DNA from: Lactococcus paracarnosus
Lineage (GTDB): Bacteria > Bacillota > Bacilli > Lactobacillales > Streptococcaceae
Length of the DNA stretch: 64,000 nucleotides
Direction of reading: 5' to 3'
NCBI RefSeq assembly: GCF_006770285.1
Contig: NZ_CP017195.1
Location: forward strand, 1,116,001-1,180,000
Part shown: piece by piece, positions 47,270-56,051 of the stretch
Layout of the letters: every line of letters begins with the position of its first letter
How positions within the stretch are numbered: the first letter of the stretch is position 1
Program-made: the position numbers and the translations under genes
Notes under the pieces: generated by a model
Told to the model about the DNA's origin: nothing
Databases searched by the model: none
Seen by the model: only the letters and a program-made list of their open reading frames with translations

Positions 47270-49741
47270 CTAGGATTTACTAAATACAGCGACATCTTCT
47301 GCCGTCATCCCAATCATCGGATCGATCATTAGGACATTTTCCATGGTCAGGACATAAGGTGCTGCTTTAGCGTCTTGTCCAATACTTTCGACTGCTAGTT
47401 TATCACTAGTAGCTTGATCGCTTACGACCTCTTTGAAGGCTGTCTTGTCGATTATCACTGTTTCGATAACTGTTTCTTTGACAGGACTTGCTTCTGAACG
47501 AGTTGCTGTTTGATCTGATGTTGTGGTTAGTCCAAACCGTTCAACCAGATAGGTTTTGCGGTTAGCACCTTGTCGACTGACTGCTGTTTGAAAACTCTGT
47601 CCCTCACCGAGTAATATCAAGGACTGTTTAGCTCTTGTAATCGCTGTATAAAGTAAGTTCCGCTCTAGCATGCGATGATAACTCGCGACCATGGGCACGA
47701 TGACACTTGGGAACTCACTGCCCTGAGACTTGTGGATAGACATGGCATAGGCTAGGGTGATCTTGTACCACTCAGCTCTCGGATAGCTGACTTCATTGCC
47801 ATCAAAACTCATGACAATCTCATCCTGTTTAGACTCTGTATACTTGGCTGGGACGAGATCAGTAATAACGCCAATATCACCATTAAAGACGTCTAGTGAT
47901 GCTTCATTAACCAGATGGAGGACTTTATCATCTTGCCTAAAAATCGTATCCTGAAAGAGAAATTCTAGTCGATCAGCTAGGGGATTAAACAAATTTTGCA
48001 GTGATTTATTGACCTGATTAATCCCCGCTACACCTTTGTACATGGGAATCAATACTTGTAAATCAAAGGGGTCGTTGCCACGCTTCATCCAGGCACTAGC
48101 AATCTGTTCGATATAGTTTGGGATATTGACTGCCTTACTTTCGATATAAGACCGATCAGCTTTCTTATCTGTGAAATCTGCTGGGAGTTGCCCATTTTTA
48201 ATATCATGCGCCAGATTTGTAATCGTGGAGCCTTCACCTTGACGGAAGATTTTATCTAGTCTAACGGTCGCAAAATCAGGGATCTTCAGCAGATCCGCAA
48301 ATACCTGTCCAGGGCCAACTGATGGCAGTTGGTCGGCATCACCAACGAAGATAACCGTCATAGAGGGTAGGATGGCCGCAAATAGTTTATTGGCTAGCCA
48401 GGTATCCACCATCGAAAACTCGTCCACGATCAAAAGACTGCCTGATAGGTCGTTACCAAAATCATCCTCTAAATCATCCGAGTTTAGCCCTAGTTGCCGA
48501 TGAATCGTCGCTGCCGGTAAGCCAGTTAATTCGTTCATCCGGCGAGCGGCACGTCCCGTAGGAGCCAACTGGACGATTGGAAAGACATCATCCGTATAAT
48601 TATCAGGATTTAAATCCAAATGATTTAGGTTAGCATAGGCCTGAACGATTCCCTTTATTACGGTTGTTTTACCTGTTCCTGGTCCACCTGTCAGGATGAA
48701 AAATTGGTGGGTCAATGCCTTATAAATCGCCTCTTTTTGAAGACTATCATAGCGAATCTCAAGCTTAGCTTCGACATCCCCAATGATCGTCTCAAATTTA
48801 TCTTGTGCTAATTTTGTAACTTTGCTATTGGTTAACTTATCTAGGCGCTGATAAATGCCATCTTCCGCAAAATATAAGGAATTCTCAAATAATTTTGTTC
48901 CGATTGCCTGCAGTTTACCTTCAGCTAGCAAGACGTTTATCATCTCTGCTACCTGGTCAGCTAAAATTTCTACATTTCTAGCTGATTCTAGCAAGTCGAT
49001 GGTCTGATTCAGTAAATCCCGTGCTTCGATATACGTGTCGCCACTCTCGAGTGAATTGGTCAGCACCGTATGGATTAACCCTGCTTGAATACGTGCATCA
49101 CTGGTAGCTGAAATCCCTTCATCTTCGGCAATTTTATCTGCTTTTTTAAAGCCGATGCCCTTGATATCAAAAACAAGCTGATAGGGATTTTCCTTAATCA
49201 CATCTAAAGTTGCCTCCTTATAGAGGTCATAAATTTGAAAATTTAGCTTACTAGGGAGTTCGTACTTGGCCAGCTTGGATAGGATTTTTTCCATACCATG
49301 ATTTTCAGATAGGCGTTTAACAAAGGCAGCTAATTTTTCAGACGACAAAATACCTGATAAGTGCTCAGGTGTCTCTAAAATATGATCGATGGTATCTTCT
49401 GGGAAGGTTGCGACAATCTTTTCAGCTGTTTTCTTGCCAATTCCAGGAAAGTGCTCGCTAGACAAATACTTGACTAGACCTGCTCCTGATGTGGGCACAT
49501 CTTTTTCATAGGTCGTTACTTTGAGCTGCTCGCCATATTTAGGATGATTGGTTAGCTCACCAAAAAATTTGTAGCTATCCCCTTCAACCACATCCCCTAT
49601 AATCCCATTGACAACAATTTCATCGTCCTTAAAGTCAGCATTGGTATCTGTAATCGCAAGTAATAACACCTTATAAAAATTAGCTGGGTTATTAAAGAAT
49701 ATCGCTTCAATCGTCCCCACAAAATAAAGTTTATCAGCCAT
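47270..49741 (-). CDS. recD2: RecD2-family DNA helicase
   Basis: 823 residues. SF1B 5'-3' helicase that works without RecBC in Firmicutes. N-terminal OB fold and helix-hairpin-helix segments (FPGIGKKTAEKI near 95-106 and IKGIGFKKADKIAED near 195-210), Walker A TGGPGTGKTTVIKG (about 350-363), DEAD-like VDEFSMVD, GDADQLPSVGPG, and C-terminal YAMSIHKSQGSEFPSVIVP and YTAITRAKQSLIL. ATG 49741 is preferred to 49750 by ribosome binding site spacing. It overlaps the gpmB-like gene by 8 bases, so they form an operon with trmL. Confidence 0.93.
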   Translation of the reverse strand: MADKLYFVGTIEAIFFNNPANFYKVLLLAITDTNADFKDDEIVVNGIIGDVVEGDSYKFFGELTNHPKYGEQLKVTTYEKDVPTSGAGLVKYLSSEHFPGIGKKTAEKIVATFPEDTIDHILETPEHLSGILSSEKLAAFVKRLSENHGMEKILSKLAKYELPSKLNFQIYDLYKEATLDVIKENPYQLVFDIKGIGFKKADKIAEDEGISATSDARIQAGLIHTVLTNSLESGDTYIEARDLLNQTIDLLESARNVEILADQVAEMINVLLAEGKLQAIGTKLFENSLYFAEDGIYQRLDKLTNSKVTKLAQDKFETIIGDVEAKLEIRYDSLQKEAIYKALTHQFFILTGGPGTGKTTVIKGIVQAYANLNHLDLNPDNYTDDVFPIVQLAPTGRAARRMNELTGLPAATIHRQLGLNSDDLEDDFGNDLSGSLLIVDEFSMVDTWLANKLFAAILPSMTVIFVGDADQLPSVGPGQVFADLLKIPDFATVRLDKIFRQGEGSTITNLAHDIKNGQLPADFTDKKADRSYIESKAVNIPNYIEQIASAWMKRGNDPFDLQVLIPMYKGVAGINQVNKSLQNLFNPLADRLEFLFQDTIFRQDDKVLHLVNEASLDVFNGDIGVITDLVPAKYTESKQDEIVMSFDGNEVSYPRAEWYKITLAYAMSIHKSQGSEFPSVIVPMVASYHRMLERNLLYTAITRAKQSLILLGEGQSFQTAVSRQGANRKTYLVERFGLTTTSDQTATRSEASPVKETVIETVIIDKTAFKEVVSDQATSDKLAVESIGQDAKAAPYVLTMENVLMIDPMIGMTAEDVAVFSKS

Positions 49742-50348
49742 GTTTTTCATTCCAATGTGTTAAGACATAATGCGTTCCATCATAATCAACAATAGACAGT
49801 GTATTATTATCAAGACCTACGCCACCTGGCCGTAATTCACCGATGGGTGTTTCGACTAACATCTTAATCGAACTAGATAAAAAAGCACCATGGCTGACAA
49901 CGAGAATGTTTTCATACCCTTGTTGCGATACCCATGCGATGAACTTTCCAAACCTGTGATGAATATCTGATAAATTTTCTGCACCGATCGGATTGCCCCA
50001 AAACTGTTCTGGATGATGGCGAAAGGCGTTCATATTCTCAGGATCTTTTTTGATGGCATCATCGATCAGCATCCCTTCAAATATACCCAGATTCCATTCA
50101 AATAGCTCAGTTTTTTTGATGATGTCACGCGGGTGCTGATTGTGCTCTGATAAAATCATTGCCGTGTCTACTGCACGTTTAGAGGGACTTGAAAACATGG
50201 CATCAAAGGGGACTTCTGCCAAATAATCACCAAGTTTAGCAACCTCTAGACGTGACTCTGGTAATAAGGGAGAATCTCCAGTCATCCCTTGCAGTCTGCG
50301 CTCTTGGTTCCATACTGTTTTCCCATGACGTACAAAATAGAGCTTCAT
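49734..50348 (-). CDS. Histidine phosphatase-family protein (phosphoglycerate mutase-like)
   Basis: 204 residues. The catalytic motif [17 protein letters not shown] is at residues ~4-20, the second His in [11 protein letters not shown] (about 150). Length and motif suggest a cofactor-dependent phosphatase of the GpmB/PhoE group rather than a glycolytic mutase. Coupled to trmL by ATGA overlap (50345-50348) and to recD2. Substrate unknown. Confidence 0.85.
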   Translation of the reverse strand: MKLYFVRHGKTVWNQERRLQGMTGDSPLLPESRLEVAKLGDYLAEVPFDAMFSSPSKRAVDTAMILSEHNQHPRDIIKKTELFEWNLGIFEGMLIDDAIKKDPENMNAFRHHPEQFWGNPIGAENLSDIHHRFGKFIAWVSQQGYENILVVSHGAFLSSSIKMLVETPIGELRPGGVGLDNNTLSIVDYDGTHYVLTHWNEKHG

Positions 50349-50863
50349 TTTAATTTGTCCTTTTCATATCTGTGAATTAATTCCAGTCCGTGATACTGTT
50401 GTTGTCTAAGACATTCATAAATCACGATGGCAGCAGCATTTGATAAATTTAAACTTCTGACATGTTCATCATTCATCGGTATACGCAAAGCCTTTTCAGG
50501 ATTTTCACGCATGAAGTCTTCAGGTAAACCAGTATCTTCACGACCAAATAAAAAATAATGATCTGTTTGATCAGTATACAGACCAGTTTCTGAATAATCA
50601 TGCTCAGCGAATTTCGTAATCAGATGTAAACTAGCTGTTTCATCAGCACTGACATGCGCTAAAAAAGAGGCTAAATCATCATGATAGACGATTTCAACCT
50701 TATCCCAATAGTCCAATCCTGCTCTTTTAAGGTTCTTATCCGTAATCTCAAAGCCAAAAGGGCGGATCAGGTGTAAATGTGTGTTGGTTGCTGCACAGGT
50801 GCGGGCAATATTCCCAGTATTAAAATGAATACGGGGTTCAAAAAGTACGATGTGATTTGTCAT
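50345..50863 (-). CDS. trmL: tRNA (cytidine(34)-2'-O)-methyltransferase
   Basis: 172 residues, SPOUT fold, methylates the ribose of wobble C/U34 in tRNA-Leu. Motifs: [21 protein letters not shown] (about 17-36), [14 protein letters not shown] and [20 protein letters not shown] (about 130-149), which form the trefoil knot. ATG 50863 lies 10 bases after an extended -10, which leaves a leader of only three or four bases and no ribosome binding site. An upstream extension is rejected. Confidence 0.93.
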   Translation of the reverse strand: MTNHIVLFEPRIHFNTGNIARTCAATNTHLHLIRPFGFEITDKNLKRAGLDYWDKVEIVYHDDLASFLAHVSADETASLHLITKFAEHDYSETGLYTDQTDHYFLFGREDTGLPEDFMRENPEKALRIPMNDEHVRSLNLSNAAAIVIYECLRQQQYHGLELIHRYEKDKLK

Positions 50864-50873
50864 AATAGTTCTT

Positions 50874-50882
50874 ATTATACCA
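50874..50882 (-). promoter_or_regulatory. Extended -10 promoter of trmL, near-leaderless
   Basis: Minus-strand TGGTATAAT, 10 bases before ATG 50863. Expected transcription start is three or four bases before the ATG. Confidence 0.65.
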
Positions 50883-51051
50883 GATTTTCTATCATATTTC
50901 AGGAGAAACTTACCTATCAAAGCCAGCCAACTACCTAACAGTATCTTTAGCCTTATTTTTGATATCTCTAGCTGGGCTAGATATTCAGCAGATTAACACA
51001 GACTGACCTACTATCAATTACTAGCAATGTATGGCTAACTTAAAAAACGAT
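50883..51051. other. Gene-free stretch upstream of trmL
   Basis: No ORF. A short inverted repeat (CTAGCTGGGCTAG, about 50971-50983) is the only structure noticed. Confidence 0.35.
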
Positions 51052-51100
51052 AAAAAAAAAACTAGAGTGCTCGGAGTCAATCTCAGCGAGCACCCTAGTT
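51052..51100 (-). terminator. Strong terminator left of the island
   Basis: ACTAGGGTGCTCG pairs with CGAGCACTCTAGT (one mismatch) followed by T9 on the minus strand. Probably the original terminator of the hydrolase operon, now cut off by the island. Confidence 0.85.
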
Positions 51101-51196
51101 GGTAGACGAGATTTGCTTTAATCATAACAGGTTTGATTGAAACAAATTTCTATAGTTAGTATAATACCAAATTATTAGATAATTGTCAACACTTTA

Positions 51197-51242
51197 GACT
51201 GAATTACCTATTTTTATTAATTTCCTTACTGTGCTTCAGCTA
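51197..51242. repeat. Left 46-bp direct repeat of the island
   Basis: Identical base for base to 57800-57845, starting GACTGAATTACC and ending GTGCTTCAGCTA. The right copy covers the last codons and stop of the hydrolase gene. Confidence 0.9.
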
Positions 51243-51364
51243 ATCGTTCATTCGCCTGAGAGTTATCTGTAGAGATTCTCTCTCACTTATTTTATAATTT
51301 ATAACATTTTTTAGCAATCTTTTTATTTCCTGTATGAATAACGAAATGTGCGAGATCTGTTTTT

Positions 51365-51502
51365 TTATTTTTTAGTCTTACATTTTATTGCTTTACTTTT
51401 GTCTTTAACAGCTTCTTTTAAAGCCTTACCTAGTTTAAATGCTAGGACAACAGTACTTACAATTTGAATTTCTTCACCTATTTGGTTTGGCGATTTCAAC
51501 AT
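51365..51502 (-). pseudogene. HU-family DNA-binding protein, C-terminal remnant
   Basis: Minus-strand LKSPNQIGEEIQIVSTVVLA then FKLGKALKEAVKD resembles the HU end RNPQTGEEIQI...VPAFKxGKALKDAV. The N-terminal two thirds are missing and several conserved residues are changed (R to L/K, P to L). Confidence 0.6.
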
Positions 51503-51526
51503 ATACGTGTAATTCTCTCTCTTTTT

Positions 51527-51985
51527 TCAAATAAGGCATTTTTTATCTATGAATATTGAATTTATTTCTGTATATTTGAAAAATCTTGCAATTGATATCT
51601 GTCTGTCGTTCAACTTTTTTTCTGTAGCTCCGTCAAGATATAGTTTAAAAGTTAGTTGAAGTCGAGGGGCATTTTCAATAAATTTAGGTTTGCCACCTTT
51701 AAATTTGCTATTTTGTTTTGCAAGGACAATAGCCTACGCTTGTCTTTCTTTAATTCTTTTACATTCAGACTCTGCTTGATACTTGTAAAGTTCGATAACA
51801 AGATTATTGATGAGTCGTCTTAAATTATTATCTTCAAAACCTGACAATGAGGGCAAGTTCAAAACCTCTAAAGGATCACAATTCAATTTGTCGGAAAACA
51901 CCTTAGAAACGTTCTCTAGTACCTATAGCTATCTATCAAGATTTTGTTCTTTGCTAGACACGCGTGCATATCCTATTTTAGTCAT
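51527..51985 (-). pseudogene. Serine recombinase (resolvase/invertase), inactivated
   Basis: From ATG 51985 the frame reads MTKIGYARVSSKEQNLDR with the catalytic Ser, then a stop, then LENVSKVFSDKL, and jumps to LEVLNLPSLSGFEDNNLRRL, so about 50 residues of the core are deleted. NNLVIELYKYQAESECKRIK follows, another stop (RQA*AIVLAKQ), then KFKGGKPKF and a degraded C-terminal HTH region. At least two nonsense codons and one deletion. Related to plasmid resolvases of lactococci. Confidence 0.85.
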
Positions 51986-51988
51986 TCA

Positions 51989-52416
51989 TTATAGTAACTT
52001 TTTGACTCTAGTTTCTATTGTATTAATCAGATATTCATAATCTATTTTTCTAAGAGAGAAATCTAGACTAGTAGTCCCCTTTAGAGATTTACCCTTATCT
52101 ACTGTAAAATTATATCTTAATCTATCGATCAAGGAAATCGGATTCTTCCTTTTTGAGTATTCCAATGGAGTTTGAAAATATACAAATATAGTTAGATCAT
52201 GCCCAGTAATATTTTTTTTAGCTTTTACCCATAACCAATTTCTTAAGTCATAACTAGCTATTGTTGAATGACTTGTAAAATTAGGTCTACCTTGTCCTCC
52301 TCTATTGCTACAAGAGTATCCCAAACTAATAAATACATCAATCAATATCTTTTTTCATTTATCCGACATCTTAAATATTTATCTTTGGCATCTTTATAAC
52401 TTAACGATAATGGCAT
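51989..52416 (-). pseudogene. Unknown protein with a frameshift near its N-terminus
   Basis: ATG 52416 (RBS AAAAGGTG) gives MPLSLSYKDAKDKYLRCRIN EKR-like sequence, then a stop near 52348; a shift of frame continues as LIDVFISLGYSCSNRGGQG for ~118 residues to LINTIETRVKKLL and TAA 51989. Contains WLWVKAKKNITGHDLTIFVY. Alpha/beta-looking, no membrane segment, family not recognised. Confidence 0.45.
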
Positions 52417-52548
52417 ATTTTCACCTTTTTCTTGCGCAACTTACTTGTTACTTTATAAATTTATCGTATCATAGAAAACCAATAAATTCAATAGAGTATT
52501 GACATTACGTCAAGTTCTTAGAGTACAAATAGTATAAATTCTCTTAAA

Positions 52549-53403
52549 TTAAGCAGTCATCTTTTCAAACTGATTAGGCGTTAAATATCCTAAACTTTGA
52601 TGAATGCGTTTTGAATTGTAAAAAGCTTCAATATACCAGAAAATACTCTGATAGGCTTCTTCAAAATTTCTGTACTTAAATTGGTAAGTCCATTCTCTCT
52701 TTAAATGTCCATGCCATGATTCAAGACTGGCATTATGATAAGGATATCCTTTTCTACTAAATGAGTGAACCATGCCATGATCCTCAAGTAACGTTTCATA
52801 TTCATTGCTTATGTATTGACTTCCCTGATTAGAATGCAAGATAATTGAGCTCGTCTCTCCTTGAGACGCAATAGCTTTCTTCAAGGTACGTTGGACTAAC
52901 TTAACAGTCATATGTTTGTCTAAATCCCAAGCAATAATTTGTTTAGTATAGCGGTCCATAATGGTTGAGAGGTAGCACCATCCTTTGCTAGTTGAGATAT
53001 AAGTAATGTCAGTTGAGCAGACCTTGTTCTTCTCTATAGGTTCAGTTAACACTATATTTTGACGGTCAATGGTGTCCCCTGAAGTGTGTGCTGGTTTGAA
53101 CTTTTTAGTGACGTGAGACTTCAAAGAGAGCTCTTTCATCAATTTTTGAACAAGTTTTATGCCAATTTTTTCTCCCTTCTTAAGTAACAGTTGATGAATT
53201 TTAGTTGCACCATAGATAGCTCGATTCTCTTTGAATAGCTGACTAATCTTCAAAGAGAACTCTTGACGTCTCAATTGGGTTTTGGACAGGGTATGATTGA
53301 TTCGTTTATAATAACTTGACTCTGGAACACCAAGTAATTGACAACTTAATCTGATATTGAGTGCTAAAATTTGTATTGTTTGCGTCATATCCACAGCACT
53401 CAA
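52549..53403 (-). CDS. IS3-family transposase OrfB (catalytic core), D-to-N mutant
   Basis: 284 residues. HTH_21 region ENRAIYGATKIHQLLLKKGE (about 60-79), then the rve integrase core. Catalytic triad: Asp in CSTDITYISTSKGW, second position in LHSNQGSQYISNEY where the family has HSD, and Glu in HNASLESWHGHLK. The Asn codon is AAT (GAT expected), a single transition that should abolish strand transfer. In the -1 frame relative to OrfA; no ATG, TTG 53403, so normally made as an OrfAB fusion. Confidence 0.9.
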   Translation of the reverse strand: MSAVDMTQTIQILALNIRLSCQLLGVPESSYYKRINHTLSKTQLRRQEFSLKISQLFKENRAIYGATKIHQLLLKKGEKIGIKLVQKLMKELSLKSHVTKKFKPAHTSGDTIDRQNIVLTEPIEKNKVCSTDITYISTSKGWCYLSTIMDRYTKQIIAWDLDKHMTVKLVQRTLKKAIASQGETSSIILHSNQGSQYISNEYETLLEDHGMVHSFSRKGYPYHNASLESWHGHLKREWTYQFKYRNFEEAYQSIFWYIEAFYNSKRIHQSLGYLTPNQFEKMTA

Positions 53404-53660
53404 TTCTTTTTCTCTGCGAATATGGTCAATACTTTTTTTAAGATATCTCGTTCCTCTTTAACCTGTGCTAGCTGTCTTTTTAATTCAAGATAGTCAGATT
53501 TTGATATTGAGTTGTCATTAGGCTTTGAATAGAGGTCAATCCATTTATAGATGGTTGCAGGAGATATACCATATTCTTTAGCTAGATGAGCTACTGATTG
53601 ACCTGTTTGGTATAAGTCAACTATTGTTTCTTTAAAATCTTTTGAGTATCGTTTTTGCAT
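53400..53660 (-). CDS. IS3-family transposase OrfA
   Basis: 86 residues: HTH_Tnp_1 domain MQKRYSKDFKETIVDLYQTG and AHLAKEYGISPATIYKWIDL, then a leucine-zipper-like helix ELKRQLAQVKEERDILKKVL. The end AEKKN overlaps OrfB. GAGAAAAAGAATTGA at the junction offers an A5G slippery run for -1 frameshifting. Confidence 0.92.
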   Translation of the reverse strand: MQKRYSKDFKETIVDLYQTGQSVAHLAKEYGISPATIYKWIDLYSKPNDNSISKSDYLELKRQLAQVKEERDILKKVLTIFAEKKN

Positions 53661-53727
53661 AGTTTCTTCCTTCTGTATAAATTATACAATATCGACTCTA
53701 AGATTTTAGGATACCATCATATGCTTA

Positions 53728-54055
53728 AATGGCTAGATGGTTGATTGCGTAATAGAAAGAAATAAAAATGGAATGATCTTTCCGATTGTTCTTCTTTCAT
53801 ATTTTATAGAGGATATGTCCGTATTGTTTATCACAAAGATGGATAGTGGTATGATTAACAAAATACATCTTTCTGCCATGAGTTCCTGAACTCGACAAAA
53901 ACTTAAAGGATATCTAAAATATAGACCAACGGCAACAATAATAACATCTTTTGGGGACTTCTCACCTTAAAGTGATACATCTGTACTATTCTAACAATAT
54001 TTTTATCCAATTTTACACCAAAATTTCCTTATTGAAAAACTTTGAAACAGAACAA
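53728..54055 (-). pseudogene. IS6/ISS1-type transposase remnant
   Basis: ATG 53980 begins MYHFK; after frame changes the sequence reads KDVIIVAVGLYFRYPLSF and VQELMAE, then VNHTTIH and QYGHILYKI followed by a stop where the family has Trp (KIWKKK). Match to the ISS1 pattern KDVIIVAVGYYLRYNLSYREVQE is clear. AAACTTTGAAACAGAACA (about 54037-54054) fits the IS6-family terminal repeat GGTTCTGTTGCAAAGTTT. More than half of the gene is missing. Confidence 0.75.
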
Positions 54056-54061
54056 TAAATG

Positions 54062-55582
54062 CTATCGTATAAGGACTTCTGAATTACTTATCATTTGTTT
54101 CAAATTTTTTTCTTTGTATTCGTAAATTTCTTCCATTTTCTTGTATATAAAAGGTTTATATTCATATTCGTTGTAGCACTTAGCTCCAAATTTAAATTCT
54201 TTAAATATGAAATTATTAAAATTTAAAAATAGTTTTGGATTACCATCATCATACATAGCTTTTGAAAAGTCCTTGGTATATTCTATAATACGATATTCAT
54301 CTTCATATTTATATTTGCTATTTTTTATTAAGTATTTTATCTTATCTAATTCTAGTAATTTTTCAGATTTTAGATTTTTTACTTTTAAATTATTTTTAAT
54401 TAGTTCAATAATATCGTTACTAAATTCATCATCACCATATGGTGTGTTTCCACTGTTTTTTTTTGTTGGCTCACTATTTTTATCAAGATATAAAATCTTA
54501 TATAATTTAGGAGCATCTACATATTGCTTATCAGCATCTTGACTAGTTAATGTGCCACTATTTTTTTTAATATCAACCTCTATTCCTATAGCAACACCTT
54601 TGTGTTTGTCGCCATAAGCTTCCCAACTCGGTATTTCATCTTTATTTTTTGTTAAAGAAGTAATAAATGCCCTACTTACATTGGCGCTAACATCCCTTTT
54701 ATTTTTAGATATATTTTCATATATGTAGCTTAAAAAGAAATTTCCTTCTTCTGGATCGTTCATATATTCAGTATTATAAAGTCTTAAATTAGGATGTTCA
54801 TTTTTTTGACCATCATCATTTTGTTTTGTTTCTAAAATATTTTGTATTGTTGAAAGCTTGGTATAGTGATAAAGCTTTTCTGGTTCAGTTTCTAAACGGC
54901 TATACCTAAAAATTTCAACTAAAATATTCAATTTATTTAAAATCTTTATGTTTTCAAAAGAGCCATTTTGTTTACTTTTATATTTTTTTAAAAGATCAAT
55001 AAAATTATTTATTATTTTCTCACTACTTGGGCTTAAATTAATTGCTTTTTCAAAATTTTCAATCGCCTTAGTATATTCACCTTTAAATTGTAAGGAAAGT
55101 CCTAAATTGTTATATAAACCTGCATTTTTAGGATTTATTACAATGGATTTCTCGTAGTATTCAATTGCCTTATCATACTCGCCTTTTGCACTATAGACAA
55201 CCCCTAAATTGTTGTATGCTTTATCATAATTAGGATCTATTGAAATGGATTTCTCGTAGTTTTCAATCGCCTTATCATACTCGCCTTTTATTTTATAGGC
55301 AACCCCTAAATTGTTGTATGGCATAGCACAATTAGGATCTATTGAAATGGATTTCTCGTAGCATTCAATTACCTTATCATACTCGCCTTTTGCTTTATAG
55401 ACATTCCCTAAATTGTTGTATGACCCAGTATAATTAGGATCTATTGTAATGGATTTTTCGTAGTTTTCAATCGCCTTATCATACTCGCCTTTTGCTTTAT
55501 AGGCATTCCCTAAATTGTTGTATGACCTAGCATCCTTAGGGTTTAACTTAATAGCTTCTTTCAAATCATCTATCTCTAACAT
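54062..55582 (-). CDS. TPR-repeat protein with DUF2971 domain
   Basis: 506 residues. Residues about 1-190 are five near-identical 34-residue TPR units (for example AKGEYDKAIENYEKSISIDP) plus a partial one. Residues about 235-490 form a DUF2971 domain: LYHYTKLSTIQNILETK, LRLYNTEYMNDPEEG, SWEAYGDKHKGVAIGIEVD, YKYEDEYRIIEYTKD. DUF2971 proteins of unknown function recur near defence genes. No catalytic residues are established. RBS CTAAGGAGATTAT. The promoter lies inside a perfect palindrome. Strongly AT-rich, unlike core genes, so acquired by transfer. Intact, in an island otherwise decayed. Confidence 0.78.
   Translation of the reverse strand: MLEIDDLKEAIKLNPKDARSYNNLGNAYKAKGEYDKAIENYEKSITIDPNYTGSYNNLGNVYKAKGEYDKVIECYEKSISIDPNCAMPYNNLGVAYKIKGEYDKAIENYEKSISIDPNYDKAYNNLGVVYSAKGEYDKAIEYYEKSIVINPKNAGLYNNLGLSLQFKGEYTKAIENFEKAINLSPSSEKIINNFIDLLKKYKSKQNGSFENIKILNKLNILVEIFRYSRLETEPEKLYHYTKLSTIQNILETKQNDDGQKNEHPNLRLYNTEYMNDPEEGNFFLSYIYENISKNKRDVSANVSRAFITSLTKNKDEIPSWEAYGDKHKGVAIGIEVDIKKNSGTLTSQDADKQYVDAPKLYKILYLDKNSEPTKKNSGNTPYGDDEFSNDIIELIKNNLKVKNLKSEKLLELDKIKYLIKNSKYKYEDEYRIIEYTKDFSKAMYDDGNPKLFLNFNNFIFKEFKFGAKCYNEYEYKPFIYKKMEEIYEYKEKNLKQMISNSEVLIR
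55045..55555 (-). repeat. Tandem 102-bp repeats encoding TPR units
   Basis: Five copies with period 102 bp; the last four keep long identical stretches such as TTATCATACTCGCCTTTT. DNA-level identity points to recent expansion or homogenisation, with possible copy-number variation. Confidence 0.8.
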
Positions 55583-56051
55583 ATAATCTCCTTAGTTTGT
55601 TTTAAAGTTGTTGATATAAATCAATTTTATATCAAAAATGGTGAAAAAGTTTGGATAAAAGTTTAAAGTTGAAATATTTTTAAAATTAAACTGCAACAAG
55701 CCATTAGAATATACTCCGATGTCATTAGGCTAAGGAAAAAGAAAAATGTCGGATGTGAGACCTTCTTTTTTCTTACTTAGGCATTTTACTTGACAATTCC
55801 ACGAGTAAAATAGTAAAAGTACTATAAATAATTGAGGATATAAGAAAACCTGAATTACTAACTAATAATATTTTTATCTCCAAAAGATATTTTGCATATT
55901 TTGTGGTAAATATATCAATTGAATAAACAAAACAGTGCCATTTAAATCAGATAATGTTATCATAGAAACGGTACAAAATAATAGAGTATTCTGGTATACA
56001 GATCACTGCTTATCAAGACTATTATATTTAGCTTATACATCATATATTTTA
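55583..56051. other. Gene-free stretch between abiH and the DUF2971 gene
   Basis: AT-rich. Holds the DUF2971 promoter and palindrome at its left end. No ORF or clear terminator for abiH was recognised in the rest. Confidence 0.4.
55613..55637 (-). promoter_or_regulatory. Perfect palindrome over the DUF2971 promoter
   Basis: TTGATATAAA-TCAAT-TTTATATCAA, 10-base arms without mismatch. Its right arm supplies the minus-strand TGATATAAA extended -10. Likely operator for a dimeric repressor; none is encoded next to it. Confidence 0.65.

Larger units (their letters stand above)
52516..53703 (-). mobile_element. IS3-family insertion sequence
   Basis: About 1.19 kb with two overlapping transposase frames and imperfect terminal inverted repeats: TCTTAGAGT...GTATAA at 52516 and its complement at 53703. 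OrfB lacks one catalytic aspartate. No clean short target duplication is seen at the edges, which suggests later loss or an old insertion. Confidence 0.8.

Noticed and set aside
51807..52040. 77-residue plus-strand ORF
   Set aside because: Antisense of the serine recombinase pseudogene, whose minus-strand translation is clearly the meaningful one.
52500..53720. Target-site duplication around the IS3 element
   Set aside because: Bases flanking the inverted repeats do not match over 3-5 positions.
53732..53884. 50-codon plus-strand ORF starting MVDCVIERNK
   Set aside because: It runs opposite the ISS1-type remnant that gives a recognisable translation, and it has no ribosome binding site.
55045..55555. 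Regular repeats suggesting a CRISPR-like array
   Set aside because: The 102-bp units are coding TPR repeats in one frame without unique spacers.
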